In this document: piece by piece, positions 36,415 to 48,942 of the stretch
Layout of the letters: each line of letters starts with the position of its first letter
Position numbering within the stretch: the stretch's first letter is position 1
Origin: Dipteronia dyeriana
Lineage: Eukaryota; Streptophyta; Magnoliopsida; Sapindales; Sapindaceae
Direction: 5' to 3'
NCBI GenBank assembly: GCA_032871835.1
Contig: CM065297.1
Coordinates: 90,169,052 to 90,233,051, forward strand
DNA: 64,000 nucleotides
Notes under the pieces: model-generated
The model's input: only the letters and a program-made list of their open reading frames with translations
Told to the model about the DNA's origin: nothing
Database searches by the model: none
Made by a program: the position numbers and the translations under genes

Positions 36415-38016
36415 TGTAAAGTCCTCATTTATTGATTGGCTTATTTTGTGAACAAATCACATTTTTGAGGTATTATGTAAGGGTAGCTTAGGCTCTCAAG
36501 ACCTCAAGAGGAGAAGCACCGAAGGTACAATTCTTGTGCTTACTTACTTTGAAGAGATAGTTGCACACACTCACAAATTCATGCATAACTTTAATTCTTA
36601 TATGTTGTGTATTTACTTGTGTGCATTTTGGTTTAAATGTCTCTTGTTGATTTATTTGCATCTTAGAATTAAATGTTTTATATCATGTTTGGCATTAGAA
36701 TAGGATGCATTTTTCATCACTCTTGAACTTGTTGAATTTGTGTGTTTGAGTGTTGAAAATAGGCATTGCGTTGGTGGTGCGCTACTCGACCAGTGCACCT
36801 CACCAGCGCAACATTCCAGTGGATTGTCACATGTATTACGCCACTGAGTTGCGCTACTGCACCCGCGCAAAGATGCAAAAATGGGCAGTGAGATGGTGGT
36901 GCGCTACTCGACTAGAGCAGCCTCACGAGCGTAACATTTCAGTGGATCATCGCATGTGTTGCGCCACTAAGCTGCGCCAGTCGACCAACCCCTATTATAA
37001 AATTAGGTTATGTGCTGGTGGTGCGCTACTCGACCATCGCACGTCACCAGTGCACACAGAGGAAGTTGGAACATTTTTTTCCAAAACCACCTCACTTTGT
37101 TTGGATCTCATATATATATAACTCTTTGGTTTAAGGCAGTGAAAGTGTTCAGAATATCATATATTTTCCTTAGAACACATTTCAAAGGAAAAACTCTTCC
37201 AAGAACTCATTTTTAATCACTCAAAGCATTCCCATGTGCATAAAAACTTCATCTTGCATCATCTAAGTTCATTTAAAGTGCATCAATGGATAGGTTTGCT
37301 TCATCACATCTTGTTTGGTAAGTTCTTCACTCTCTTCTTACAAGTTAAGTGTTTTACTTGCTAAGCCATCTCTTCAATTATTTGTATGCTCTTAGAACAT
37401 ATTTTAGATACAAATTAGAGATTGTTGTGATGACATGATTGAGTGTTGTATTTTGATAGCTTCATATGATTGGTTGATCTATGTTTAGCTAAGCTTTTTG
37501 AACATGTAATTTAGCTCTTGATATCTAGGATTGTATTAATTGTCATCTCATTATCCTAGATAAGCATATAGGGTTTCCTAGCCTTGTTTGTTCATTGAAT
37601 ATCATCATATATTCACATAGGACATTTTATCTCTTTATTGAGAAGTAAGACTTATGTTGCTTCCGGGAGTAGGTAGCTTAAATCGCAAGCAAGATGGACT
37701 AGGTTCACTTATACCGGGATTAGGTAGTGGTGGTGAATTTAAATCAGGATTATGTTGTAATTCTCTTGCCATTAGTGGATTCAAGGTTCTAGTGTGGCGA
37801 ACTCATCAGCCCATGGTTTTTCCCATTTGGAGGGTTTCCACGTATATCTCAAGTGTCTTTAATATTGCCGTAATCTTTACACTTGTGATTTTGTTGTAAT
37901 TAGCTATGGGCATTTTTGTAAACTTGACTTTTAACAAAAATTGGGTAAAATTGCCTAAAATCTATTCACCCCCCCCTCTAGATTAATATTATATACACAC
38001 CATAATATTTGTTTCA
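36415..38016 (+). mobile_element. 5' LTR of SIRE-lineage Ty1/copia element D
   Basis: A 1602-bp LTR from TGTAAAGTCCTC to ATTTGTTTCA. Its partner is 44510-45876 plus 48351-48585. It contains the 122-bp tandem units and, near the 3' end, CTATTCACCCCCCCCTCTAG. It is inserted in the gag of element C: the flanking CCTC at 36411-36414 is repeated as CCTCT after the other LTR at 48586. Confidence 0.9.
36773..37060. repeat. 122-bp GCGC-rich tandem repeats in element D 5' LTR
   Basis: Units start at 36773, 36895 and 37017 with GGTGGTGCGCTACTCGAC, an exact 122-bp spacing; the third is truncated. The same array is at 44868, 44990 and 45112 in the 3' LTR. Each unit is rich in GCGC and CAGCGCAAC motifs in an otherwise AT-rich LTR, and lies upstream of a probable TATA box near 37108-37120. 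Confidence 0.85.
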
Positions 38017-38018
38017 AT

Positions 38019-38030
38019 TGGTATCAGAGC
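38019..38030 (+). promoter_or_regulatory. Primer-binding site of element D (initiator Met-tRNA)
   Basis: TGGTATCAGAGC, two bases after the LTR end, matches the initiator methionine tRNA 3' end used by most plant copia elements. Confidence 0.9.
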
Positions 38031-38141
38031 AGGTTCCTAGACATACATAGGTGATCCTTGCTCAATTTGGTGTGTGTTGCATTTTGTGTATGTATTGATC
38101 ATTCATACACTTGCATTCATATCATTCATTCATTAAACACA

Positions 38142-41100
38142 ATGAGTGGAAACGGCGGCAACGAGATAGCTTCTAGCACTAGACCTCCCCTCCTCACCGG
38201 ATTGAATTATGCCTCTTGGAAAGGCAAGATGGAGTCGTATATTTGCCAAATTCATGACAGAGCATGGATGGCAGTTGAAGATTGCTACACTCCACCCATG
38301 ATGACTCCTACAGATGGAGGAGATGATGTACTCAAGCCAAAGGCACAGTGGAATGCACAAGAGTTTGAGGCATCGAAGTGGAATAGGAAGGCAATGCATG
38401 CCATCATATGTGCAATGGATGAGAACCAGTACAAGTTGGTTCAAAATACTAGGATAGCCAAGGAGGTATGGGATATCCTAGAAGTTACACATGAGGGAAC
38501 CGATATGGTTAAGGAATCGAAGCTTTAAGCTCTCCAAACGCAATTTGAGTTGCTCAAGATGGATGAGAACGAGTGCTTCAACGACTTTGAAGTGAGGTTA
38601 ATAGGCATTGTGAACCAAAGTCATCAACTTGGTGATCCTTATTTGGATAGAAAGATCAAGCAGAAGATTATGAGATCTCTACCCGATTGATTTGAGTCTA
38701 AGGTGACGGCTTTAGAAGAGAATAGTGGTTATAAGGATATGAAGCCAAGTGAAGTGATTGGGAGGCTTCTAGCTTATGAATCTAGGAAATGTCCTAACCC
38801 CACACCATCGAAAAATAAAAAGGATATTGCTTTGAAAGCCTCCAAAGTTAAGAAAGAGGAGAGTGATGAATCAGATGAAGAAATGGCATTGCTAATGAGA
38901 CAGTTCAAGAAATTCTACAAGTTCGAGAGAAAAGGTTTTGGATCCAAGGGTCAAGACTTGAAGAAAAATGCTCCCTTCAAAAAGTTTGAGCCTAGGCAAG
39001 AAAAGACCGAGAAGAAAGGGGTCCAATGCTATTAATATGGTGGGATAGGTCACTTTGCCCTGGAATGTGCAAATCACAAGGTCAAGAAAAAGGGAAAAGT
39101 GACGGATGCCACATGGAGTGAAAGTGATAACTCCGATGAAGGAGATGAGTCTTCGGATGATGAAGAACTCATGGCTAACTTCATAGCATTTACATCCTCT
39201 CTTAGGAGCAAAGATGCTAGTGAAGAAGAGAATGAAATTCAAGAGGAAAACTACTCAAGTGATGATGGATCTTTATCACAATCCACAAATGGAAGTGTGG
39301 ATAGGATGGATCTCAAGGACTACATGGCTATGTTTGAGAGTTCAAGGTTAAAGAACAAGAATGAAATCAAGAGATTAAAAGAAGAAAACCTAGACCTCTC
39401 AACTCAAGTTGACCTACTAAATGAAGAGTTGGTGAGATCTAAGAGGAGTGAAGAAGGATTGAAGAAAGAGCTAGAATATGCTAGAGAGTTGTTGGCCAAG
39501 ATGAACTCTAGCACCAAAAAACTTGACAACATGCTAGATGTTGGAAAGAGGCCAAGTGACAAGGGGCTTGGGTTTGAAGATGACAAGGTGTCCTCCACTC
39601 CAAGCAAGACCATTTTTGTAAGAAGCATGAACTTTAATAGGTCCTCTTCTCATCAATCACCTAGGAAAAAACTTGACCTAGGAGAGTGTTCAAGTAGTGC
39701 TCAAGTGAAGGTGCCACCAAGAAGTCTACCTCAAGCCCATCCTACAAGGACTCCTTAAGCTAACTTCCCTCAATCTAAAGCTCATAAAGGGAAGATACCT
39801 ATCATGCAAGCTCAACCAAGGAAGCAATCAAGTCTAGCTCAACCAAGGAAGCAATCAAGTCTTGCTCAACAACAAAGAAAGAAAGCTCCTCAACAACAAT
39901 CAAGACAACAACATAGACATGGAAAGACTCCAATGCATTCTCACGGTTATGGTATGATTCCTAACTTCATTCCTACATGTCATTTTTGTTGTATTGATGG
40001 TCACATTAGACCAAATTACTTTAGATATATTAAATTGTGTAGGATTGAAAGCATGATAGAGAAGAAAAAGACTAAAGCCATGATGCATGTCGCTAGGAAA
40101 AATGGAACAGCCTTGCATGATCCTAGGACACTTAGAGCCCATGTACCATTGACCACTAGAAAGAAAAATAGTGCACCTAGGTGGATTAGAAAGGATGAAC
40201 ACTTTTGCCATGTTGCACAAATTGCCTTGAATGCTCATTCTTGTGAATTTTGGTATTTGGATAGTGGGTGCTCTAGGCACATGACTAGAAATAAGAGTTT
40301 CTTTGAGACTCTTGTGATGGAGGAGGGGGGAAATGTCACCTTTGGTGATGGATCCAAAAATAAGGTTAAAGGAAAGGGAACCATTTCCATTCCTGGATTA
40401 CCCTCATTGTCCAATGCTTTGTATGTTGATGGTTTAAAAGCCAATTTGATAAGCATTTCACATCTTAGTGATGAAGGACTTTCTGTCTTATTTAGGAAAG
40501 ATGATTGTTCTATCCTATTGCCAAATGGACAAACCTTGTTAAAAGGTATGAGATCTAGTGACAATTGTTATTGTCTTGAGGCTAGAGATGTCTCTTGCAA
40601 TGTGTCCTAGGATGAACAAATTGAGTTGTGGCACGAAAGACTTGGTCACATGCACTATAGGGATTTAAGAATCTTAGACAAGTTCAATGTTGTGCGAGGC
40701 CTTCCCAAGCTTGGGAAAAAGGTGAATGGTGTTTGTGGACCTTGCCAACAAGGGAAGCAAACCAAAAGTATGCACAAAAAGGGCAAGTATTTATCCACCA
40801 AGGAACCTCTAGAGCTTCTCCATATGGATCTTATGGGTCCTATACAAACCGATAGTTTAGGTGGAAAGAGATGCATTTTTGTATGTGTAGATGACTTCTC
40901 TAGGTACACATGGACTTACTTTCTTAGAGAAAAATCTGAAACTTTTGACAAGTTTAAAATGCTTTGTTCCAAAATTCAAAATGAAATGAACTCCAAGAAT
41001 AAAAGCATTAAAAGGATTAGGAGTGACCATGGGAAGGAATTTGAGAATGCACATTTTGAAAACTATTGCAATAGTCTAGTCATCTCTCATGATTTTTTGG

Positions 41101-43275
41101 CTCCTAGGACACCTCAACAAAATCGAGTTATTGAGAGAAAAAATAGGGTTCTTCAAGAAATGGCATGTGTTATTGCTTAGCAACAAAGTCCCTAGGAATC
41201 TTTGGGCTGAAGCCGTCAATACGACGTGCTACATAGGAAATAGAGTCTTTCTAAGGCCCCACACTAGACAAACCTCCTATGAGTTATGGAAAGGTAGAAA
41301 GCCAAATGTTAGCTATTTCCACACTTTTGGAAGCAAATGCTACATTTTGAATGACCGTGATCAACTTGGAAAATTTGATGCTAAGAGTAATGAAGGTATC
41401 TTCATTGGTTATGCCTTGAATAGTAGAGCCTATAGAGTTTCCAATCTAAGAACTATGACCGTAATGGAATCATCTAATGTTGTCATTGATGATACTAGGA
41501 TCAAATCTAATGACCATGATGAGGAGGTAGATCTAGTTGATGACTCCCCTTTAGAGAAGGTTGTCGATATTTCTAATGTTGAAAAGACTAACCTTGATGA
41601 TGACATAACACAACCTATTGATAGGATTCCTCTCTTGAACTCAAAAGAACTTGCTCCATGGGTTAGGAAACTCCATGACAAATATGACATCATTGGAGAG
41701 GTTAGTGAGGGTGTTAGGACTAGGCATCAAACAGCTAATCTAATTAGCTACACTTGTTACACCTCTCAATTAGAACCCAAGAAGGTTGATGAAGCCTTAA
41801 AGGATGAATTTTGGGTTCTTGTCATGCAAGAAGAGCTTAATCAATTTGAAAGGAATGAGGTTTGGACTCTAGTTCCTAGGCCCAAGAACACCAATGTGAT
41901 AGGCACCAAGTGGGTATATAGGAACAAATCCGACGAGGATGGCATTATTGTGTGAAACAAGGCTAGGCTTGTAGCATAAGGGTACTCTCAAATTTTTGCT
42001 TCTGTTGCTATGATTGAGTCCATTAGGCTTCTTTTATCCATTTCTTGTTTGTATAATTTCAAATTATATCAAATGGATGTTAAGAGTGCCTTCCTCAATG
42101 GTTTCTTGCAAGAGAAAGTGTTTGTTGAGCAACCCAAAAGGTTTGTAGATCCTTACCACCCTAATCATGTCTATCATCTCAAGAAAGCTTTATATGGGTT
42201 GAATCAAGCACCAAAGGCTTGGTATGAGCATCTCACCCAATATCTTATAGACAATGGGTACACAAGGGGTAGTGTTGACAAGACTCTATTCATCAAAAAA
42301 GACAAAGATGAGCTCTTTATAGATCAAATATATGTTGATGATATAGTCTTTGGCTCCACCAATGACACCCAAGTCCAACAATTTGTTGATGTCATGTCTC
42401 ATGAATTTGAGATGAGTCTTGTTGGTGAGCTAAGTTACTTTCTAGGTTTACAAATTAAGCAAATGGATGATGGGATTTTCATATCCCAAGTTAAGTATGC
42501 CAAAAACCTAGTGAAGAAATTTGGCCTTGAAAGTGCCAAACATTGTGACACACCCATGAGCACCACTTTGAAGCTAAGCAAGGATGTTAGTGGTAAAAGT
42601 GTGGACCAAACTTTATATCGTAGCATGATTGGTAGCTTGCTCTATTTGACCGTAAGTAGGCTCGATATCTCTTTTAGTGTGGGTGTATGTGCTAGGTACC
42701 AATCGGATCCTAAGGAGTCTCATCTCTCTTTCGTTAAGAGAATCATTCGATATGTGAATGGGACATCTGATTATGGAATTTGGTACTCTTTTGACACTAA
42801 TGCTAGTCTTGTAGGCTTTAGTGATGCAGATTGGGCAGGAAATTGTGATGATAGGAAAAGTACATCAGGCGGTTGCTTTTTCCTTAGGAACAACCTTTTC
42901 TCTTGGTTTTGCAAGAAGCAAAATTTGATTTCCTTGTCCACAGCTGAGGCCGAATACATAGCTGTTGGGAGTGGATGCACACAACTCTTTTGGATGAAGC
43001 AAATGCTAGTCCACTATGGATTCAATCAAAGTACTCATACTCTCTTTTGTGATATCATGAGTGCAATTAATATTTCCAAGAATCCAGTTCAACATTCTAG
43101 AACTAAGCATATTGACATCCGTCATCATTTCATTAGAGAACTAGTTGAGAACAAATGCATAGTACTTGAGCATGTAGATACTAATGATCAACTAGCGAAT
43201 CCATTTACTAAACCCTTAGGTGCTACTCGATTCAAGACTCTTAGTAGATCTATTGGGAATTGTTTAATGGAGTGA
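38142..43275 (+). pseudogene. Element D gag-pol polyprotein (SIRE copia)
   Basis: From ATG 38142 (MSGNGGNEIASSTRPP), one frame runs to about 41175, then shifts by +1 and continues to TGA 43275, about 1,700 codons. Order: gag (RPPLLTGLNYASWKGKMESY), zinc knuckle near 39030 (CY-stop-YGGIGHFALEC, with the second cysteine lost), coiled coil, second knuckle-like CHFCCIDGHIRP, protease (WYLDSGCSRHMTRN), GAG-pre-integrase (LWHERLGHMHYRDL), integrase core (MDLMGPIQ, VCVDDFSRYTW, RSDHGKEFEN, TPQQNRVIERKN), RT (KWVYRNK, MDVKSAFLNGFL, IYVDDIVFG) and RNase H (SDADWAGN, STAEAEYIA). This copia order with integrase before RT, the coiled-coil gag and the large LTRs point to SIRE. Stops lie near 38526, 38688, 39033, 39756, 40608, 41953 and 41980. 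About nine codons are missing in RT between GYSQ and FASVA (41990). Confidence 0.9.
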
Positions 43276-44497
43276 TGTGTTGTGGTCTTTGACCCCATAA
43301 GGGGAACTCAAGCAAAGAGAGCTATTGTATACTTGTTACATCCGATTTTTTTTAAATGTTTATGCTCCTTTATTGATTGCTTAAGTAGCTTGGTTGCACT
43401 TATTATAGTATATTTTATTTTCTTCAATAAGTGTGAACTTTGCTTTGATTACAATCCATGTCATATTTATGTTCAAACATGCATTTTTGGACTAGAAGAT
43501 ATACATAGGAAGTAAATATTGAATGACCTATAATTATCTCCATGACATGATGATTCTATAATGACATGCTAATGAAAAATGATAAAGCATGAATTGTTGA
43601 TTACAACTGTTGAATGTAAAATATTATGTGAAAAGAAGCTAGTAAGACTAAAATGTTGCATAAATGTCTCTCTTTCTTTATTAGTTGAACATGGCTACAA
43701 TCATACGAGTATCCTCCCGAAAAAATCAAATAGGGTGCAAAGTTGCTCATGCCATGTTTAGCTTATAAAGTTGGATATAGTGCCATTAAAATTTGATATC
43801 TATAAAATCTCTAAATCCTTGCTTCTCTCATGACAAATGGTGAAATTGGTTTGAATTATATTGGAAACCTTTATCATTTGATTTGCCAAATACCATTGTT
43901 TTTTGACTTGAATGCAACATGTCTTGTATGCAAAGCATTTTTGATTCACACATTTTCTTCAAAATAAATCTCATTGTTTCTCTCCTATTAATAGAGTTGC
44001 ATAAATGTGGCTTATATAATTATGAAACAATCTTGTATGCTTCTTGTTTTCCTTACCTTGAGTGACCCGGTTGGGGACTTCTCCTTTGCCTATATAATGA
44101 CAAAAAGGAGGAGTAGCATTGACCTAGCTTTGTGGTGTTATGGGAGTAGCATGTGGTAGCATGTGTTGGCTTTAATGGAGTAGTACTTGTTTGAGGTGAG
44201 ATTACATGTAGGAGAAGTAACCCATTGAGGGGGAGCATTGCATGAGCATTTCACGATGTCATACTCATATTATTGAATGCAATTGCTTTTGTTTTATATT
44301 CACTTGATCATCTCTCATACACTTGGTTGGAAAGTGTATTTATGCTTGCTTTGTGTGTAGGGTTGATAGTTCTACAAGAGATTGAAGATTTGAAGTTTTT
44401 TTTTATGTTTATCTCTTTATAATGTAGAATATATTCCCGGTATTTTATTTTATTTTGTGAGGATCAATGTGAGTGGTGGTTATGTCATGAAATAGCC
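43276..44497 (+). other. Element D 3' untranslated region
   Basis: The 1.2 kb between pol and the polypurine tract has no long frame, so an env-like ORF sometimes seen in SIRE elements is absent or fully decayed. Confidence 0.55.
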
Positions 44498-44509
44498 AAA
44501 GGGGGAGAT
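44498..44509 (+). promoter_or_regulatory. Polypurine tract of element D
   Basis: AAAGGGGGAGAT abuts the 3' LTR start at 44510 and is the same tract as in element E. Confidence 0.85.
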
Positions 44510-47500
44510 TGTAAAGTCCTCATTTGTTGATTGGCCTATTTCGTGAACAAATCACATTTTTTGGGTAATATGTAAGGATAGCTTAGGCTCTTAAGACCTC
44601 AAGAGGAGAAGTACAGAAGGTAAAATTCTTCTGCTTACTTACTTTGAAGAGATAGTTGCACACACTCACAAATTCATGCATAACTTCAATTCTTATATGT
44701 TGTGTCTTTTCTTGTGTGCATTTTGGTCTAAATGACTCTTGTTGATTTATTTGCATCTTGGAATTAAATGTTTTATGTCATGTTTGGCAATAAAATAGGA
44801 TGCATTTTTCATCACTCTTGAACTTGTTGAATTTGTGTGTTTGAGTGTTGAAAATAGGCATTGCGCTGGTGGTGCGCTACTCGACCAACGCACCTCACCA
44901 GTGCAACATTCCAGTGGATTGTCGCATGTGTTGCACCACTGAGTTGCGCTGCTGCACCCGTGCAAAGATGCAAAAATGGGCAGTGCGTTAGAGGTACGAT
45001 ACTCGACCAGCGCAACCTCACCAGCGCAACATTCCAGTGGATCGTCGCATGTGTTGCGCCACTTAGCTGCGCCAGTTGACCATCGCCTATTATAAAATTA
45101 GGTAGTAAGCTAGTGGTGCGCTACTCGAGCAGTGTACGTCACCAGCGCACACAGAGGAAGCTGGAACATTTTTTCCAAAACGACCTCACTTTGTTTGGAT
45201 CTCATATATATATAACTCTTTGGTTTAAGGTCGTGAAAGAGTTAAGAATATCATATATTTTCCTTAGAACACATTTCAAAGGAAAGACTCTTCCAAGAAC
45301 TCATTTTTAATCACTCAAAGCATTCCCATGTGCAAAATAACTTCATCTTGCATCATCTAAGTTCATTTAGAGTGCATTAATGGATAGGTTTGCTTCATCA
45401 CATATTGTTTGGTAAGTTCTTCACTATCTTCTTACAAGTTAAGTGTTTTACTTGTTAAGTCATCTCTTCAATTATTTGTATGCTCTTATAACATATTCTA
45501 GATACAAATTAGAGATTGTTGTGATGACATGATTGAGTGTTGTATTGTGATAGCTTTATAGGATTGGTTGATCTATGTTTAGCTAAGATTTTTGAACATG
45601 TCATTTAGCTCTTGATATCTATGATTGCATTAATTGTCATCTCATTATCCTAGATAAGCATATAGGGTTTCCTATTATTGTTTGTTCATTGAATATCATC
45701 ATATATTCACATAGGACATTTTATCTCTTCGTTAAGAAGTAAGACTTGTGTTGCTTCCTAGAGTAGGTAGCTTAAATCGCAAGCAAGATGGACTAGGTTC
45801 ACTTATACCGGGATTAGGTAGTGGTGGTGAATTTAAACCTGGATTAGGTTGTAATTCTCTTGCCATTAGTGGATTCTATTAGGATTATGCTCGATAGCAA
45901 GAGTGTAATATTGTAATTAACAATCTTTTCAAATGAAAAAATGGATTTCTAGTTTAACAAATCTTATAGCATTTATAGTTTAATTATTATAATTGTCAAA
46001 AGTAAATAATCATAAGATCAAAAGACTAAGAGAAAAGAAGAATTGTTCATACATCTAGATATGTATGAGGTAGACACAATTCTTTAGTTAGTCTTGAATA
46101 ATATTCACAGCTTGAGATAGAAGGTTGGGCGCCTTTATCTTGTCAAAGTTGTAGATTCTTTTGCTAGCATTTGAGTGGGATCGAATGTGTTATGATGAGT
46201 CTAAAATTATCAAAGTGTGGTGTCTTTGGGCAAAAGAATCTAGTGCACTGGGTGCATTGAATATGATCAAAATGAAATACTTTATCTAGAACCGTCAATA
46301 GATAAAAGTTTTCATTCGAAGACAATCGGAGAGTCTATCTCATTCCTGAGATAAATGATGGACTTATGGTTGCAAGTGTTAACATTTAAGTTATCAATGA
46401 GTACGATTATATAGCATAGTCTATCCTTAATAGTTTGGTGGTATTCATTTGTTAATCGATAGAGGACTTCATTTATAGATATGGACATCATGGCTCAATT
46501 TATTGAATGGGAGTAGAATACCATCATATGGATGTTTTGAGGTATTGGATATTAAATCTTAACGTTAAGTTTCCAATAGTGTCTATTGAAACATGGCTTC
46601 TGGACAAGTCAAAATATCCAAGTTCAAAATGTGGTCATATGAGTAAATGTGGTAACTTGGAGAGCTATAGGCGGTCTATGAGCTCTTGGCGATTACTGGT
46701 ATTCTTCACGAGGATACATTTTCTCCAATAAGGTTGTCTAGGGTATGAGTGAGTGACATCAACTTATTCTATCTTTATTTAATAGTTCAATTTTAGTTCT
46801 TTAGTGGAATGAACTAAAATTAAATAGATCGGACCTAAGTGAATTATTTGTTGATTGTGATTGGGTTGTGTCTATTGGAGCTTAAATTTAGATTGCCCGC
46901 TAAGATCCCCAATCCACACGAACTTGCATGGATCACTTGATATATTCTACTGGACCAATTTAGGGGTCCATCTTGAATTGTATTAAGGCATGAGAACTTG
47001 TTTCTTTTTATAATAATAGATCTAGTTCACATGTGGACTTTTTATTAAGGTCCAATGGATTTAATAAAATAAGAAAAATATTATATGGCCCTTATATATG
47101 GTATGGACGGCAAAGGCTATTAAGAAATAGATTAAATATATTATTTTATTTTAATAGTTAATTAAATAGAAATTAATTAATTTGTTGATTAATTAGTTAT
47201 TTAATTAAAAGTCAAAATATTTTTCCTAGTAGGAGATGGTCTCCTAACACTATACTGTTGTTGGTAGTATAGTTAATGTTAAAGACTATATTTGATAAGT
47301 AGATAATTAAAAGGAATTATTTATCTAATCAAATTAGGAAGTCTTTAATATGGTTTCAAATACACTATTGAGTTGGATTAGGAGTCTTGGTGTAGGAAAG
47401 AATTCTTTTTGGAAAAGGATTCTTGGTCACCAAGTAAAACTACTTAGTGGTAGAATTCTTCTTTGAAAAGGATTCATAACCACCAAGTTAATCTACCTAA

Positions 47501-48585
47501 GGATAGGATTCTTATCCATCAAGTAATCCTTCTTAGGAAAGAATAAACTCTCATAATCTACATCAAAGAGGTAAAATTCGGCCAACATGTATGCAATATG
47601 GGAGAGGATAGATTTCCTTTTAGATAAGGATTCTAACTGCCAAATAAATTCACCTAAGGAAAGGATTCTTGCAAATCAAGTAAATCCTTCTTATGAGAGG
47701 ATTTATTATCCTATATATATGTGCATGAGAATTTCGGCCAGCTCTAAGGCAATTGGAGGTGAATTTCGACCAGCCCTATTTTTCTTAGTGAAGAATTCGG
47801 CCATAATAGGAATTTTGAGGGAGAAAAATCTGATTTTACTCTAGACAAAATTCGATCATCTCTAAACAATAGTGTGTGAATTTGGCCAAGTAGAGAAAAA
47901 AGGGGAACGTTTTTGTTTTCGATAGTATACTAATATCCTTTACATCAAAAGGGTTTTGTGTACAACATCGAATCAAGGTTCACGCGAGTTTCAATCAAAT
48001 TGATTGATAATTCACAAGTGACCAGAAGTTCTTGGATTTTTCTCCTGGAGGATATTTGTAACTAACAAAGAAAAGATTTTGATTTGTCTCCATCCTCAGG
48101 TATACAATATAAAGTAAGCGAGCCCACACTCCAAGGTGATTCACGTTCGTGATTGGATTAGAAGATCTTGCGGAATTAAATTCGGCGCTTGTTCAATCGT
48201 CACGAGAAAAATGTACGATACTTTATATACATCAATTAATCTAGGGTTAAGGTTCTCGTTGCATAAAGGGAAAACTTTTATTTATATGCAAACCCTAATT
48301 TCATTTTTATCACGCTTCCGTTGCATTTTTGAACCGTTCTATTCCCTACATATTCGAGGTTCTAGTGTGGCGCACTTATCAGCCCGTGGTTTTTCCCATT
48401 TTGAGGGTTTCCACATATATCTCAAGTGTCTTTAATATTTCCGCAATCTTTACACTTGTGATCTTGTTGTAATTAGCTAGGGGTATTTTTGTAAACTTGA
48501 CCTTTAATGAAAATTGGGTAAATTTGCTTAAAATCTATTCACCCCCCTCTAGATTAATATTATACAAACCAAAATATTTGTTTCA
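44510..48585 (+). mobile_element. 3' LTR of element D, interrupted by a solo LTR
   Basis: The two parts, 44510-45876 and 48351-48585, together match the 5' LTR and add up to its length. The interruption at 45877-48350 is a different LTR. The outer end ATTTGTTTCA at 48585 is followed by CCTCT, the target duplication, and then by element C gag. Confidence 0.9.
45877..48350 (+). mobile_element. Solo LTR (probable copia) inside element D's 3' LTR
   Basis: A 2474-bp insert beginning TATTAGGATTATG (probably TGTTAGG originally) and ending GTTCTATTCCCTACA. GATTC at 45872-45876 and TATTC at 48351-48355 are a likely 5-bp target duplication with one later change, because the uninterrupted 5' LTR reads GGATTCAAGG here. 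There is no primer site, no polypurine tract and no coding domain, so it is a solo LTR left by LTR-LTR recombination. The end sequence, with a TTCCGTTGCATTTT-like stretch before the terminal CA, is common in plant copia LTRs. Related GAATTCGGCCA-like phrases recur at 47575-47880. Confidence 0.75.
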
Positions 48586-48859
48586 CCTCTAAATATGGCA
48601 TTCACAGCACGATGATGCCATTTAGCAACCCCAAACTCATTCGTTGTCCATTCACTCACTGGCTTGAGTATCATGGTTCCATTCTCTTAAACATTGGTAA
48701 GAGGACTAAACCTTCTTTCACTACCATCCAAGCCCTTTCATCAATAGAGCGGATGTAGGCTTTAATCCTCAACTTCCAATACCACTAGTTAGTGCCTCGA
48801 AGTAATGGTGGCCTAGTATTTGAGGCTCCTTCCGCCATTACATAATCTTGTAAACCCAC
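48586..48859 (-). pseudogene. Element C gag N-terminus
   Basis: The 5' part of gag of element C, cut from the rest at 36414 by insertion of element D. In the minus-strand frame the expected start codon at 48859 reads GTG where element E has ATG (GLQDxVM.EGAS follows). The segment continues with a LLRG and KAYIRSIDERAW-type stretch. Joined conceptually to 36414, it is collinear with element E gag. Confidence 0.75.
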
Positions 48860-48927
48860 GACTTCAAAAGCTTTGCACAAATCGTGAATGTATCACCTGG
48901 ACTCTCACTAAGTACAATCTAGTGTCC

Positions 48928-48940
48928 TGCTCTGATACCA
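48928..48940 (-). promoter_or_regulatory. Primer-binding site of element C
   Basis: On the element strand this reads TGGTATCAGAGCA, two bases from the 5' LTR end, which matches initiator methionine tRNA. Confidence 0.85.
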
Positions 48941-48942
48941 AT

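Noticed and set aside
43282..43515. 77-codon hydrophobic frame after element D pol as a possible env-like protein
   Set aside because: Short, AT-rich and without a signal peptide plus anchor arrangement; more likely chance in the 3' untranslated region.
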